55,730 nt of DNA. It comes from Acidobacteriota bacterium (GTDB taxonomy: Bacteria > Acidobacteriota > Terriglobia > Acidiferrales > UBA7541). The notes beneath the pieces are model-generated. The model was not told where the DNA came from and made no database searches. It worked only from the letters and a program-made list of their open reading frames with translations. The stretch's first letter is position 1; the number at the start of each line of letters is the position of its first letter. Shown here piece after piece: positions 15,415 to 24,149 of this stretch. The DNA lies in NCBI GenBank assembly GCA_013286465.1, contig JABDFR010000012.1, positions 1 to 55,730 on the forward strand, written 5' to 3'. The translations under genes and the position numbers were made by a program.

Positions 15415-17040
15415 TTGATTACGCTAAATAACATCTCTATGCGTTTCGGCGAGAGGATCCTCTTCGAGGACGTCACCTGTACTTTTTTTGATGGGCGGCG
15501 GTACGCGATTACTGGGCCCAATGGGGCTGGTAAATCCACTTTGATGAAAATCATTACGGGCGAGCTTGAGCCTTCGCAGGGCTCCGTTAGCCGGCCGAAG
15601 AAATTGGGCGTGTTGCGCCAGGATCAGTTTGCTTTCGACAAATTTCGCGTGATCGATGCGGTGATCATGGGCAATGCGAATTTGTGGAAGGCGCTGCAGG
15701 AGCGCGATGCGCTGTACGAAAAACCGCATGACAAGCTGACCGACCACGACGGCATGCGGCTCGCGGAGCTCGAAGCGATTGTGGGCGATGAGAATGGTTA
15801 TACGGCGGAGGCCGACGCGGGCGTTCTGCTCGATGGCCTGGACGTGCCGGATTCTTTGCACGAACGGCCCATGGGAGATTTGCAGGGCGGGCAAAAGGTG
15901 CGCGTGCTTTTGGCGCAGGCGCTTTTTGGAAATCCGCCGGCGCTGCTGCTCGATGAGCCGACGAACAACCTGGACCTCGATTCCGTGCATTGGCTGCAGG
16001 AATATCTTTGCGATTATGAGGGCGTGCCCATCATCATTTCGCACGACCGGCATTTTGTGAACAGCGTTTCGACGCACACCGCCGACATCGATTATGAAAC
16101 GGTGATTATGTACAACGGCGGGTATGACGACATGGTGGTGGCGAAGACCTCGATTCGCTCGCGGATTGAATCCGAAAATGCCCAGCGTGAGAAAAAAATC
16201 GCGCAATTGAATGAGTTCATCGCGCGTTTTTCGGCCGGCACTCGCTCGGCGCAGGCTACTTCGCGGCAGAAGGAAGTGGAGAGGCTGCAGTCGGCGGAGC
16301 TGGCGCGCTCGAATATCGCGCGGCCGTTTATCCGTTTTCAGATGGATCAGCATTCGGGGCGGCATCCGCTCGAAGTGAAGAGTGTGGCGAAGTCGTATGA
16401 CGGCGTGAAAGTGATTCACCGGTTTTCGGCGAGCGTCGGGCGTGGCGAGAAAATCGCGCTAATCGGGCGCAACGGATCGGGAAAAACCACGTTGCTGAAA
16501 TCCTTGATTCGCAATGCGCCTGGGCATATCGAGAAGTCGGACACGGAATTTCCGATCGATTCCGGGACGGTTTTGTGGGGGCACAACGTCGCCGCGGGTT
16601 ACTTTGCGCAGGATTATTCCGAAACGATACGCAAGGGCGTGACGGCCATCGAGTGGCTGCACGAATTTGATCCCGCGGCTACGCAGGAGCGCTTGCGCGG
16701 CTTGATGGGGCAGATGCTCTTCAGCGGCGATGATGCTTTGAAGCCGACGAAGGCGCTATCGGGCGGCGAATCGGCGCGGTTGATTTTTTGCCGGTTGATG
16801 CTGCTGAAGCCGAATGTTCTGGTGCTCGATGAGCCGACCAATCATTTGGATTTGGAATCGATCAATGCGCTGAATATCGCGCTGCAGAAATATGATGGCA
16901 CCGTGCTTTTGGTCACGCATGACCAGGACGTGATCGAGGAAGTCGCCACCCGCATCTGGCATTTCAAGGATGGCCACATCGAGGATTTCAAGGGCCCGTA
17001 CGAAGAATATCTCGCCTACGCCAAAGAAAAAGCTTCGTAG
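15415..17040 (+). CDS. ABC-F family ATPase (YbiT/EttA-like)
   Basis: A 541-residue soluble protein with two ABC ATPase domains and no membrane segments. Domain 1: Walker A GPNGAGKST, signature LQGGQKVRVLLAQALF, Walker B LLLDEPTNNLD. An Arg/Lys-rich linker with RQKEVERLQ lies between. Domain 2: GRNGSGKTT, LSGGESARLIFCR, LVLDEPTNHLD. ABC-F proteins act on ribosomes (translation factors or antibiotic protection); the sequence resembles YbiT more than Uup. The TTG start follows a -10 by 8 nt and lacks a ribosome site. It stands alone between a repeat-rich gap and the MDR gene. Confidence 0.9.
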   Translation: MITLNNISMRFGERILFEDVTCTFFDGRRYAITGPNGAGKSTLMKIITGELEPSQGSVSRPKKLGVLRQDQFAFDKFRVIDAVIMGNANLWKALQERDALYEKPHDKLTDHDGMRLAELEAIVGDENGYTAEADAGVLLDGLDVPDSLHERPMGDLQGGQKVRVLLAQALFGNPPALLLDEPTNNLDLDSVHWLQEYLCDYEGVPIIISHDRHFVNSVSTHTADIDYETVIMYNGGYDDMVVAKTSIRSRIESENAQREKKIAQLNEFIARFSAGTRSAQATSRQKEVERLQSAELARSNIARPFIRFQMDQHSGRHPLEVKSVAKSYDGVKVIHRFSASVGRGEKIALIGRNGSGKTTLLKSLIRNAPGHIEKSDTEFPIDSGTVLWGHNVAAGYFAQDYSETIRKGVTAIEWLHEFDPAATQERLRGLMGQMLFSGDDALKPTKALSGGESARLIFCRLMLLKPNVLVLDEPTNHLDLESINALNIALQKYDGTVLLVTHDQDVIEEVATRIWHFKDGHIEDFKGPYEEYLAYAKEKAS

Positions 17041-17056
17041 TTAATTCATCGCCAAA

Positions 17057-17183
17057 GTAGGGGCGGGGGTTCATCTCCCGCCCGGTTTGGGTTTTGGTGT
17101 TTGGTGTTTTTGCCGAACGCACGTGCATACGGCACATTAACACCCAACGCCAACCCGGGATCGAGATGAACCCGCTCCCCTAC
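17057..17183. repeat. GTAG-headed REP-like doublet, subfamily C
   Basis: Left half GTAGGGGCGGGGGTTCATC..., right half the inverted copy ending GAACCCGCTCCCCTAC. Homology between halves runs ~50 nt (including GGTTTGG...GTGTT), so most of the 127 bp is covered. Heads outward. Confidence 0.75.
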
Positions 17184-17215
17184 AACGCCACGCCGGACCA
17201 CAACGCCTCCACTCC

Positions 17216-17260
17216 TTGACAGTCTAGGAGAAGCTGTGTATCTTCCTAGATGTTCTAGGA
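17216..17260 (+). promoter_or_regulatory. padR-ADOP promoter with triple TCTAGGA operator
   Basis: TTGACA (17216-17221), 17 bp, TATCTT (17239-17244). TCTAGGA occurs at 17223-17229 and 17254-17260, and inverted as TCCTAGA at 17244-17250. The sites lie inside the spacer, over the -10 end and at the start region, an arrangement suited to PadR autorepression. Confidence 0.7.
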
Positions 17261-17268
17261 GAGCCATC

Positions 17269-17613
17269 TTGACAGACAAACAACTCGATCTTTTGCAGGG
17301 TACTTTGGACATGCTGATTCTCAAGGCCGTTTCGCTTGGGCCTTTGCATGGCTACGGGGTTTTGCTGCGCATCCAGCAGATTTCTAAGGACCGGCTCGAA
17401 ATTCAGCAGGGATCTCTCTACCCGGCGCTCTATCGTCTCGAGCATCAAGGCTGGATCTCGAGCGAATGGGGCGAATCGGAAAATAAACGCAAGGCGCGTT
17501 TTTACCGGCTTACCGCTACTGGGAAACGCCGATTGCAGACGGAAGCGGCGAATTGGAATCGCATGTCCGACGTGATCGCGGGGATTTTGGAGACGACACC
17601 GGAGGAAGTATGA
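17269..17613 (+). CDS. PadR-family transcriptional regulator
   Basis: A 114-residue Pad[74 protein letters not shown] 17269 is chosen because AGGAGAG (17257-17263) lies 5 nt upstream and the length then equals the family norm; GTG 17236 lies within the promoter. The stop overlaps the start of the ADOP permease (ATGA), so the pair is translationally coupled. Confidence 0.9.
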   Translation: MTDKQLDLLQGTLDMLILKAVSLGPLHGYGVLLRIQQISKDRLEIQQGSLYPALYRLEHQGWISSEWGESENKRKARFYRLTATGKRRLQTEAANWNRMSDVIAGILETTPEEV

Positions 17614-20324
17614 AGCTCTGGAGCGAATTTCGATCGTGGACGCGGGCCATGCTCGGGCGCTCTCGCATGGAGAGCGACATGGATACGGAGCTGAAATTTC
17701 ACATTGAGGCTTACGCTGAGGATTTGATTCGCAAAGGAGTGCCTCGCGCGCAAGCCGTGCGCCGGGCCCGCGTGGAATTTGGCGGCGTCGAGCGCGCCAA
17801 AGAAGAATGCCGCGACGCGCGCGGCGTGAGTTTTTTCGAGGCGCTCGCGCAAGACTTGCGCTACGGCGTGCGCATGTTGCGCAAGTCTCCCGGTTTCACC
17901 GCCATTGCGGTGCTCACCATCGCGCTCGGCATCGGAGCGACCACCGCAATTTTCAGCATCGTCGATGCCACGTTGTTGCATCCACTCCCGTATCCGCATC
18001 CGGAGCAACTCGTAAACATTGAGGACGATCTTCCCGGCGTGGGCGCGCAGGACGTCGGTATTTCCGTGCCCGAATGGCAAGATATGCAGCGTTCCGGCAT
18101 TTTTCAGAATGTCTCGCCGCTGGGCGGCGGCTCCGTGAATCTCACGGGTTCATCGCGGCCCGCACGAGTCTTTTTTGCCGCGGTGCCGCCGAATTATTTT
18201 GCGCTGATCGGCGTGAAGCCGCAGTTGGGCCGCCTATTTAATCCTGACGACCACACGCCCGGCTTCACTCTGGAAGGCGTGATCAGCGACGGAATTTGGA
18301 AGTCGGCATTCGGAGGCGATCCGAATATTTTGGGCCGCAGCGTCAGGCTCGACAATGATTTGTATCAAATTATCGGAGTGATGCCGCCCGGTTATCACGA
18401 TCCGGGCCGAACGCCACAAGACAGAAACGTCGAAATGTGGATGGCCACGGGTTTTGCGGGCCCGCCGGCTCCGCCGCCGCAACGCAATTCGCGGATTCTT
18501 CCGAACACCATCGCCCGAATCGCACCGGGACTGAAGCTTCAGGCGGCGCAGAGCCGCGTTGATGCGTTGGTGGCATCTTTGCAGAAACAATATCCCGTCG
18601 ATTATCCCGCGCAAGCGGGATGGCACGTGCGTTTGGTGCCGCTGCAGGAAAGCGTGGTCGGCAACGTCCGTCAGTCGCTGATTTTGTTGCTTGGCGCAGT
18701 GGGGTTGGTGCTGCTGATTGGTTGCGTCAACGTGGCGAATCTTTTGCTGGCGCGCGCCAGCGCGCGTGGCCGCGAAATGGCTATCCGTCAGGCGATCGGC
18801 GCTTCGCGGCGGCGGTTGATGTCGCAACTGCTGACGGAAGGCTTGCTGCTTTCGCTCGCCGGCGGAGTCGCCGGTTTGGCGATTCTTTATTTCACAAAGG
18901 GATTTCTGCTGCGCATCGTACCTGATAGCCTGCCGCGGCTCAATGAAGTGGCGATCAACTGGTCCGTTTTACTGTTTGCGCTCGGGGCGATTCTCGTCGC
19001 CGGCGTGGTTTTCGGATTGGCGCCGGCATGGCATGTTGGCCGGGCAGATTTGACGCACGTGCTCAAGCAGGAAGGACGCGGCTCGACGGGTTCGGGGGAA
19101 CAGGCGCGCACACGGCGCATTCTGGTAGTCACGGAATTTGCGCTCTCGCTCGTCCTGATGATTGCCGCGGGACTTTTGCTCCGCAGTTTCTGGGATTTGC
19201 TGAACGTCCGGCCGGGATTCAATCCGGAAAATGTGATGTCGGTGCGCACCTGGCTGCCGGTGCCGAATGATCCAGAGACGGACATCTACAAAACGGCAGC
19301 TCAGGAAGCGCCGTTCATACGCGAGGTAATTCGCCGCAGCAAGACGGTGCCGGGAGTGGAGGAGGCGGCCATGGGCGATCTGGCGGCGCTTCCGCTGGGT
19401 CATGATCAAGATGATCTGAATCCCTACTTGATGATTCTCGAAGGGCACGAAACCGAAAGTAATCTCGCGCCGTTGGTGAATATATCCATTGTTTCACCGG
19501 AATATTTTCACTTGATCGGTATGACGCTGCAGCGCGGCCGTTTATTCGCGGATCTCGACAACGAAACAGCGCCCGCCGTCGCGGTGATCAATGAAGCTTA
19601 CGCGCGAACGTATTGGCCCAATGGAGATGCGCTTGGCAAGCATCTCAAGCTGGAAGACGCGCGCGGAACTCGCAGGGATCGCCCGTGGACCACGGTCATC
19701 GGCGTGATTGCGGATGCTCGCACGGAGTCGCTGGCGGAAGTGGGCGTTCCGCAGCTGTACCTGAGCTTGTATCAGAAGACTTCCAAGGATCTGGCGATAT
19801 TTGTGCGTGGGCGGCTCGATACCGCCGCGATTCCCGTGCAACTGCGCGAGCAAGTGCAGGCCGTCAATCCGGAGCTTCCTGTGTTCGGGGCGCAGACGCT
19901 CAGCGAAGTAGTTTCCGCATCTCTCTCTGAGCGGCGATTCTCGATGGAAATTGTCGGGCTGTTCGCAATGACTGCTTTGTTGCTTGCGGGGCTTGGAATT
20001 TATGGAGTGATTTCCTATCTAGTGAGCGAGCGCACGCACGAGATCGGGATTCGCTTGGCGCTGGGAGCGCAACGGCAGAGCATCGTGCGCATGGTGCTGC
20101 GGCAAGGGTTGCGGCTCGCGGTTGTGGGTGCTGCGGTCGGGCTGGCTTGTGCGCTGATCGTTTCGTATTTTATGGCGGGCGTGCTTTACGGCGTGCGGCC
20201 GGCCGATCCGTTGACGTTCATTGGCGTGGCGGGGCTGCTCATCTGCGTGGCGCTGCTGGCTTGCTATATTCCGGCGCGACGCGCGCTGCGTGTCGATCCG
20301 CTGACGGCGCTGAGGTACGAATAA
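17610..20324 (+). CDS. ADOP-family (MacB/FtsX-like) ABC permease
   Basis: A 904-residue orphan permease. The N-terminal ~80 residues ([18 protein letters not shown]...RARVEFGG) are the prefix domain peculiar to acidobacterial ADOP proteins. Then comes TM1 (~95-118, [24 protein letters not shown]), a MacB-type periplasmic domain, and FtsX-like TM bundles ([25 protein letters not shown]; then [37 protein letters not shown]); the second half repeats the layout and ends [15 protein letters not shown]. No ATPase gene is adjacent. ADOPs are thought to be MacB-like efflux or envelope components, but substrates are unknown. GGAGG lies 4 nt before ATG 17610. Confidence 0.92.
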   Translation: MKLWSEFRSWTRAMLGRSRMESDMDTELKFHIEAYAEDLIRKGVPRAQAVRRARVEFGGVERAKEECRDARGVSFFEALAQDLRYGVRMLRKSPGFTAIAVLTIALGIGATTAIFSIVDATLLHPLPYPHPEQLVNIEDDLPGVGAQDVGISVPEWQDMQRSGIFQNVSPLGGGSVNLTGSSRPARVFFAAVPPNYFALIGVKPQLGRLFNPDDHTPGFTLEGVISDGIWKSAFGGDPNILGRSVRLDNDLYQIIGVMPPGYHDPGRTPQDRNVEMWMATGFAGPPAPPPQRNSRILPNTIARIAPGLKLQAAQSRVDALVASLQKQYPVDYPAQAGWHVRLVPLQESVVGNVRQSLILLLGAVGLVLLIGCVNVANLLLARASARGREMAIRQAIGASRRRLMSQLLTEGLLLSLAGGVAGLAILYFTKGFLLRIVPDSLPRLNEVAINWSVLLFALGAILVAGVVFGLAPAWHVGRADLTHVLKQEGRGSTGSGEQARTRRILVVTEFALSLVLMIAAGLLLRSFWDLLNVRPGFNPENVMSVRTWLPVPNDPETDIYKTAAQEAPFIREVIRRSKTVPGVEEAAMGDLAALPLGHDQDDLNPYLMILEGHETESNLAPLVNISIVSPEYFHLIGMTLQRGRLFADLDNETAPAVAVINEAYARTYWPNGDALGKHLKLEDARGTRRDRPWTTVIGVIADARTESLAEVGVPQLYLSLYQKTSKDLAIFVRGRLDTAAIPVQLREQVQAVNPELPVFGAQTLSEVVSASLSERRFSMEIVGLFAMTALLLAGLGIYGVISYLVSERTHEIGIRLALGAQRQSIVRMVLRQGLRLAVVGAAVGLACALIVSYFMAGVLYGVRPADPLTFIGVAGLLICVALLACYIPARRALRVDPLTALRYE

Positions 20325-20343
20325 AATTTCAGGAGGCGCGCGA

Positions 20344-20961
20344 ATGAAACGATCGTTGGGTGTTTTGGTTTTTGTAACGCTGATCTTTGGCGCAGCCACT
20401 TGGAGTGAGAACGTCACGCGCGCCGCCGCTATGCGCGGGCCCCAGGCTCAAGCGACGGCGCAGACGCCGCCCACCATCGCTTCCGTCTTGGACCGCGATA
20501 TCAGCAACGTCGAAAAGGAAGTTGTGGACGCGGCTGAAGCCATGCCGGAGGAGAAATTCAATTTCTCGCCGGAAGGCTTGAATATTCCGGGAAGCGATTT
20601 CAAAGGCGTGCGCACATTCGCCGTGCAGGTGAAACATATCGCCGCTTCCAATTATTTTATCTGGTCGCCCATCACCGGCGATAAATTGCCGGATGGTTTG
20701 AAGGACGGCAACGGCCCGGAGAACTTGAAGACCAAAGCGGAGATCATCAGATTCCTGAAAGATTCTTTCGCGCTCGGCCATAAAGCCGCGGCTACATTGA
20801 CAGCCGAGAATATTCTGCAGAATCAGGGCAAAAGTAAATCGACGCGCATCCATCTCGCGACCTTTGGCGTGGCTCACGCGTTCGATCATTACGGGCAGAT
20901 GGTGGAATATCTGCGCATGAACGGAATTGTGCCGCCGGCGAGCCGCGCGCAATCCGAGTAA
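20344..20961 (+). CDS. Secreted DinB-superfamily protein
   Basis: A 205-residue protein: Sec signal (KRSLGVLVFVTLIFGAATWS) followed by a DinB four-helix bundle. Metal-binding-type histidines are visible in AVQVKHIAASNYFIWS and GVAHAFDHYGQMVEYLRMNGIVPPAS. DinB/YfiT-like proteins include thiol-dependent S-transferases, usually cytosolic; export is the unusual part. AGGAGG lies upstream of ATG 20344. It follows the ADOP gene by 19 bp, so it is probably co-transcribed with it. Confidence 0.85.
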   Translation: MKRSLGVLVFVTLIFGAATWSENVTRAAAMRGPQAQATAQTPPTIASVLDRDISNVEKEVVDAAEAMPEEKFNFSPEGLNIPGSDFKGVRTFAVQVKHIAASNYFIWSPITGDKLPDGLKDGNGPENLKTKAEIIRFLKDSFALGHKAAATLTAENILQNQGKSKSTRIHLATFGVAHAFDHYGQMVEYLRMNGIVPPASRAQSE

Positions 20962-21017
20962 TTGCTTGGCGAGCGAAACAACTTTGAACTAATTCGTTGC
21001 GAATCGGAGGGTGTGAA

Positions 21018-21476
21018 ATGATCACGACGCTGAATCGTTGGAATCTCCGGCGATGGACCGTTGCCGGAATCGTGCTGGCTTCGTTTGCCGCCGGAGCGGT
21101 GATCGCGGGCGGCCTCTTGCACGTAAGGCAAGTGCGCGCCGATGGCGATCACGTCTACGAACTGCGCATTTACCATACCGTGCCGGGCAAATTGCCGCCG
21201 CTCGAGGCGCGCTTTCGCGATTCCACCGCTAAATTGCTCGCCAAACACGATCTGAAAGTTGTTGGCTTCTGGGAACCTGAAAACAGCCCAGGCTGGGAGA
21301 ATACTTTTGTGTTTATGCTGGATCACCCGAGCCGCGAGGACGCGAAAAAGAACTGGGCCGCGTTTATGGCCGACCCGGGGTTCCAAGAAATGATCAAAGC
21401 CGAGCAAGCCGAAAAGTTCGTGGAAAAAATAGACTCGACGTACATGCGTCCCACGGATTTTTCTCCGATGAAGTAG
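21018..21476 (+). CDS. Membrane-anchored NIPSNAP-family protein
   Basis: A 152-residue protein with an N-terminal anchor or signal (RRWTVAGIVLASFAAGAVIAGG) and a NIPSNAP domain starting HVYELRIYHTVPGKLPPLEARF and containing HDLKVVGFWEPEN. The start ATG 21018 has CGGAGGG 7 nt upstream. It is 56 bp after the DinB gene, suggesting a PadR-ADOP-DinB-NIPSNAP operon. The stop TAG is the head of a GTAG repeat. Function unknown. Confidence 0.87.
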   Translation: MITTLNRWNLRRWTVAGIVLASFAAGAVIAGGLLHVRQVRADGDHVYELRIYHTVPGKLPPLEARFRDSTAKLLAKHDLKVVGFWEPENSPGWENTFVFMLDHPSREDAKKNWAAFMADPGFQEMIKAEQAEKFVEKIDSTYMRPTDFSPMK

Positions 21477-21496
21477 CGCGGCCGTCCGCGGCCGGG
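21473..21496 (+). repeat. GTAG-headed REP-like element, subfamily F
   Basis: GTAGCGCGGCCGTCCG then CGGCCGGG: a CGGCCG/CGGCCG hairpin behind the head; GTAG contains the NIPSNAP stop codon. The rest of the gap to 21632 shows no gene. Confidence 0.55.
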
Positions 21497-21632
21497 TTCG
21501 ATGTGTCTTCGTAGTCGTGTGCTGCGCCTCCAGCTCTCTCCGCTGCAAACTATCAGCAGGAAATCTAGAATAGGTCACTCGTGCGCCCAAGTTTGCTAGA
21601 GTCAAGCCCGCCAAGATTCCCGGAGGGACGAA

Positions 21633-22403
21633 ATGTCCGACATGAATCAAAAAGTAGCGCTGATCACGGGAGCCAGCACCGGAATTGGCCGGGCCACGGC
21701 CGAAGCGTTCGCCGCGCGCGGGGCGGCGGTCGTTATTGCGGCGCGACGCAAAGAGGAACTGGAGCGGCTCGCCGGTGAGATCAAATCGCGCGGAGGAAAG
21801 GCAAGCGTAGTGGTCACCGACGTCGCCGTCGGCAAGGACGTGGAACGCACGGTCGCGCATGCCATCGAGACATTCGGCCGGCTCGACTACGCCGTCAACA
21901 ACGCGGCCATCGAGGGAAAACTCGCTGCCATCACGGACTTGCCCGAAGAGGAATGGGATCGCGTGATGGACACAAATCTGAAGAGTGTTTTTCTCTGCTT
22001 GCAACAGGAAGCGCGAGCCATGCTGGCCGGCAGCCGTCACGGCGCGATCGTCAACATCGGCTCGGTAAATTCCTTTCTCGGCTTTCCGACCGGCTCCGCA
22101 TATGTCACGTCAAAGCACGGCCTGATCGGGCTCACCACGTGCGCTTCCGCGGAGCTGGCGCCGCGGGGAATCCGCGTGAATCTCCTATGTCCAGGATTTG
22201 TCGACACCCCGATGCATCACCGCGGCCGTGCCCTGATCGGCGACGCGCTGTACGATAAGCTTCTCAGCGAGCGCGTTCATCTACGGCGCGCAGGGCGCCC
22301 CGAGGAAATCGCCCAGACGATCGTATTCCTATGCTCCGACGCGGCCAGTTACATTACCGGCGCCACTTTGACGCCCGACGGAGGATTCACGCTGACGGTC
22401 TGA
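21633..22403 (+). CDS. Short-chain dehydrogenase/reductase (classical SDR)
   Basis: A 256-residue NAD(P)-dependent oxidoreductase with TGASTGIG near the N-terminus, the NNAA motif, catalytic Ser in NIGSVNS, YVTSK (Tyr/Lys) and the CPGFVDTPM loop. Arg-Arg after the second strand (AARRKEE) suggests NADPH preference. Ribosome site GGAGGGAC precedes ATG 21633. Substrate cannot be read from sequence. Convergent with the next gene. Confidence 0.92.
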   Translation: MSDMNQKVALITGASTGIGRATAEAFAARGAAVVIAARRKEELERLAGEIKSRGGKASVVVTDVAVGKDVERTVAHAIETFGRLDYAVNNAAIEGKLAAITDLPEEEWDRVMDTNLKSVFLCLQQEARAMLAGSRHGAIVNIGSVNSFLGFPTGSAYVTSKHGLIGLTTCASAELAPRGIRVNLLCPGFVDTPMHHRGRALIGDALYDKLLSERVHLRRAGRPEEIAQTIVFLCSDAASYITGATLTPDGGFTLTV

Positions 22404-22404
22404 G

Positions 22405-22429
22405 GGCGAGCCTCGCCATCATTGTTTTT
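22405..22429 (+). terminator. Possible Rho-independent terminator after the SDR gene
   Basis: GGCGAGCCTCGCC forms a 5-bp stem with a 3-nt loop, followed 6 nt later by GTTTTT. Short stem, so a weak call; it lies in the 15-bp gap between convergent genes and runs into the next gene's 3' end. Confidence 0.35.
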
Positions 22430-23063
22430 CGTCGGGCTTCTTCCGCTGGCGCACTACTTCGATCCGCACGGTGTTAGTGTCCTCCTCGCCTTTCCAAGCT
22501 CTGTATGGAAGTTTTTCCGTTGGCTCAATATCTGCGGTTGAGTGGTTGAGGTTCACGCAGAACGACGACGAGAGATCGCCGCCCGACCGATATCTTCCAC
22601 GCAAGTCCCAATGGCCCGAAGTTTGGAGTTCTGGAAAAAAACCTGGATCCAGGCGGACAACGGCGCCATAAAAATGCCCGACCGGCAAGGCAATCCAGTG
22701 TTTTGCAAGCCTGTTCGTGATCGTTTCTTTCGGGTCATCCAAGCAATCGCCAGCGCAGCCTCCGGCTCGCGCCTGAGGCGAAAGTGGAGGCCCGTTATCC
22801 AGGTAAAAGGACAACGGCGAATACATACAAGGCTGGTAGATACTCTTCTCGATAAAGAGTTCCGTCTTCCCAATGTTCTGTATTTCCACGCGAACCTCGA
22901 GCGCCTCTCCATCTCGGATGGTTTTTCTTGTCGGAGTGAGTCTGATTTCAATCTGCTCAGAGGTCTCCGTCTGGTTTCCGAGGTTTCCGAATGCATACGG
23001 GCCAGACGCCGCGCGCAGAATTGATGGTGCGAGAAAAAGAATCACGTACTTCGTTCTGATCAT
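22419..23063 (-). CDS. Secreted protein of unknown function (beta-sandwich-like)
   Basis: A 214-residue protein from ATG 23063 (AAGGA upstream; longer in-frame starts would overlap the preceding gene). It has a signal peptide (RTKYVILFLAPSILRAAS). The segment RDGEALEVRVEIQNIGKTELFIE resembles beta-sandwich domains used for protein binding, and four or more Cys (QPCMYS, GGCAGDCLDD, SSFCVN) could form disulphides. I do not recognise a family. It follows a transglutaminase-like gene by 32 bp on the same strand. Confidence 0.7.
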   Translation of the reverse strand: MIRTKYVILFLAPSILRAASGPYAFGNLGNQTETSEQIEIRLTPTRKTIRDGEALEVRVEIQNIGKTELFIEKSIYQPCMYSPLSFYLDNGPPLSPQARAGGCAGDCLDDPKETITNRLAKHWIALPVGHFYGAVVRLDPGFFPELQTSGHWDLRGRYRSGGDLSSSFCVNLNHSTADIEPTEKLPYRAWKGEEDTNTVRIEVVRQRKKPDEKQ

Positions 23064-23095
23064 CGTCGCATTCCTTAGAGACCAAAATCGACTTC

Positions 23096-24025
23096 TCACC
23101 GCGCACTTTCGGATCGCAAATCTTGCGCGAAATGTTGCAGAGCTGCTAAGTCCTCGGAGGATCCCGCCGGAAGGCTGCGCGCGCTTTTGAGTGCCGCCAG
23201 AGCGGCGTGCTCGGGCGTCCACGTGCGCAGAAAGACGCCTTCTCGCAAGTATCTCATTTGTTGCAGCGTGAGGTCCGTCGCGCCGGCGTACTTGTCCACC
23301 TGCTCGAGAAAAAAATCGAAAAGTGGTTTGGGGAGCTCGAACGAGTCGGGGACATCGCGACGGGTGTACTCGTAGATCGTTTTCTGACTCCAGGGATTGA
23401 ACTTTTTCGTGTCAAAAAAATCCGTCTCGTCCAGGAATATCTGGCTGGTTGGGACAACTACGCGAATCGGCGCGCCTCCGCTCGGCCGAACCGTCCAAAC
23501 TGCGACCGTGTGATTTGCTGCTGGCCAGAACAAACCCACGCCTTTCACTCCGGCGCGTTCTACCAAAAACGCATAGAGCGCCGAGAGCTCATCACATTCT
23601 GCGGTAGCTGTTGACGTCAACACGGAAGGCCTTTTGACGCCCTGCCACTGACTCCAGATTCGATCGGAGTTGGGAGGTTGGTCGGTGATGGCCCAATGAA
23701 GATTCCAGAATCCTGCGTCGCGCGTGGCCTCAAACAGCAGTCGCACCAAGACGTAGTCAGAATAATTGATGCTGTCGGGAGCGAGTTGGTGCGCGGATAG
23801 GAACGACTGAAAGCCCTGACGCATGCCCGTGCTGCCTTCGAGCGTTTTGGCCTTCGCGCGAAGCGTGCTAATCAACGTCGCGAGTTTGGTGGAAGAAACT
23901 TCGGAACGAGCGGGCTCGCGGTTTTGCGCGTGCACAGTGTCGAGCGCCGCCATTTGTATGACGAACGCTCCGGCGCAGAGAGCTGCGCCGAGAAGTTTTG
24001 CGATCACACGGCCGCGAGATTGCAA
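23096..24025 (-). CDS. Secreted transglutaminase-like (Cys-His) protein
   Basis: A 309-residue exported protein (signal: LLGAALCAGAFVIQMAALDTVHAQ). The central part resembles the transglutaminase/cysteine-protease core: TAECDELSALYAFLVERAGVKGVGLF supplies a Cys at the start of a helix, ANHTVAVW a His on the next strand, and a later Asp (e.g. FLDETDFFD) could complete a triad. The activity is inferred from this pattern only. Probably co-transcribed with the downstream Cys-containing secreted protein. Confidence 0.65.
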   Translation of the reverse strand: MQSRGRVIAKLLGAALCAGAFVIQMAALDTVHAQNREPARSEVSSTKLATLISTLRAKAKTLEGSTGMRQGFQSFLSAHQLAPDSINYSDYVLVRLLFEATRDAGFWNLHWAITDQPPNSDRIWSQWQGVKRPSVLTSTATAECDELSALYAFLVERAGVKGVGLFWPAANHTVAVWTVRPSGGAPIRVVVPTSQIFLDETDFFDTKKFNPWSQKTIYEYTRRDVPDSFELPKPLFDFFLEQVDKYAGATDLTLQQMRYLREGVFLRTWTPEHAALAALKSARSLPAGSSEDLAALQHFAQDLRSESAR

Positions 24026-24149
24026 AGCGGGCGGACCTCTTCTTTTGCATTAGACACCACTGGCGCGGCGCTTGTGCCGGCGCGCTGCTATTGACAAAGG
24101 CGCGAATCCAGTTCATTTTCGCTGGGCACTTTCCGGAGGCTCCTCTCCA

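Noticed and set aside
15424-16419. 331-codon minus-strand frame opposite the ABC-F gene
   Set aside because: Composition (His/Arg/Leu-rich) is that of an antisense shadow; the + strand has complete ABC motifs.
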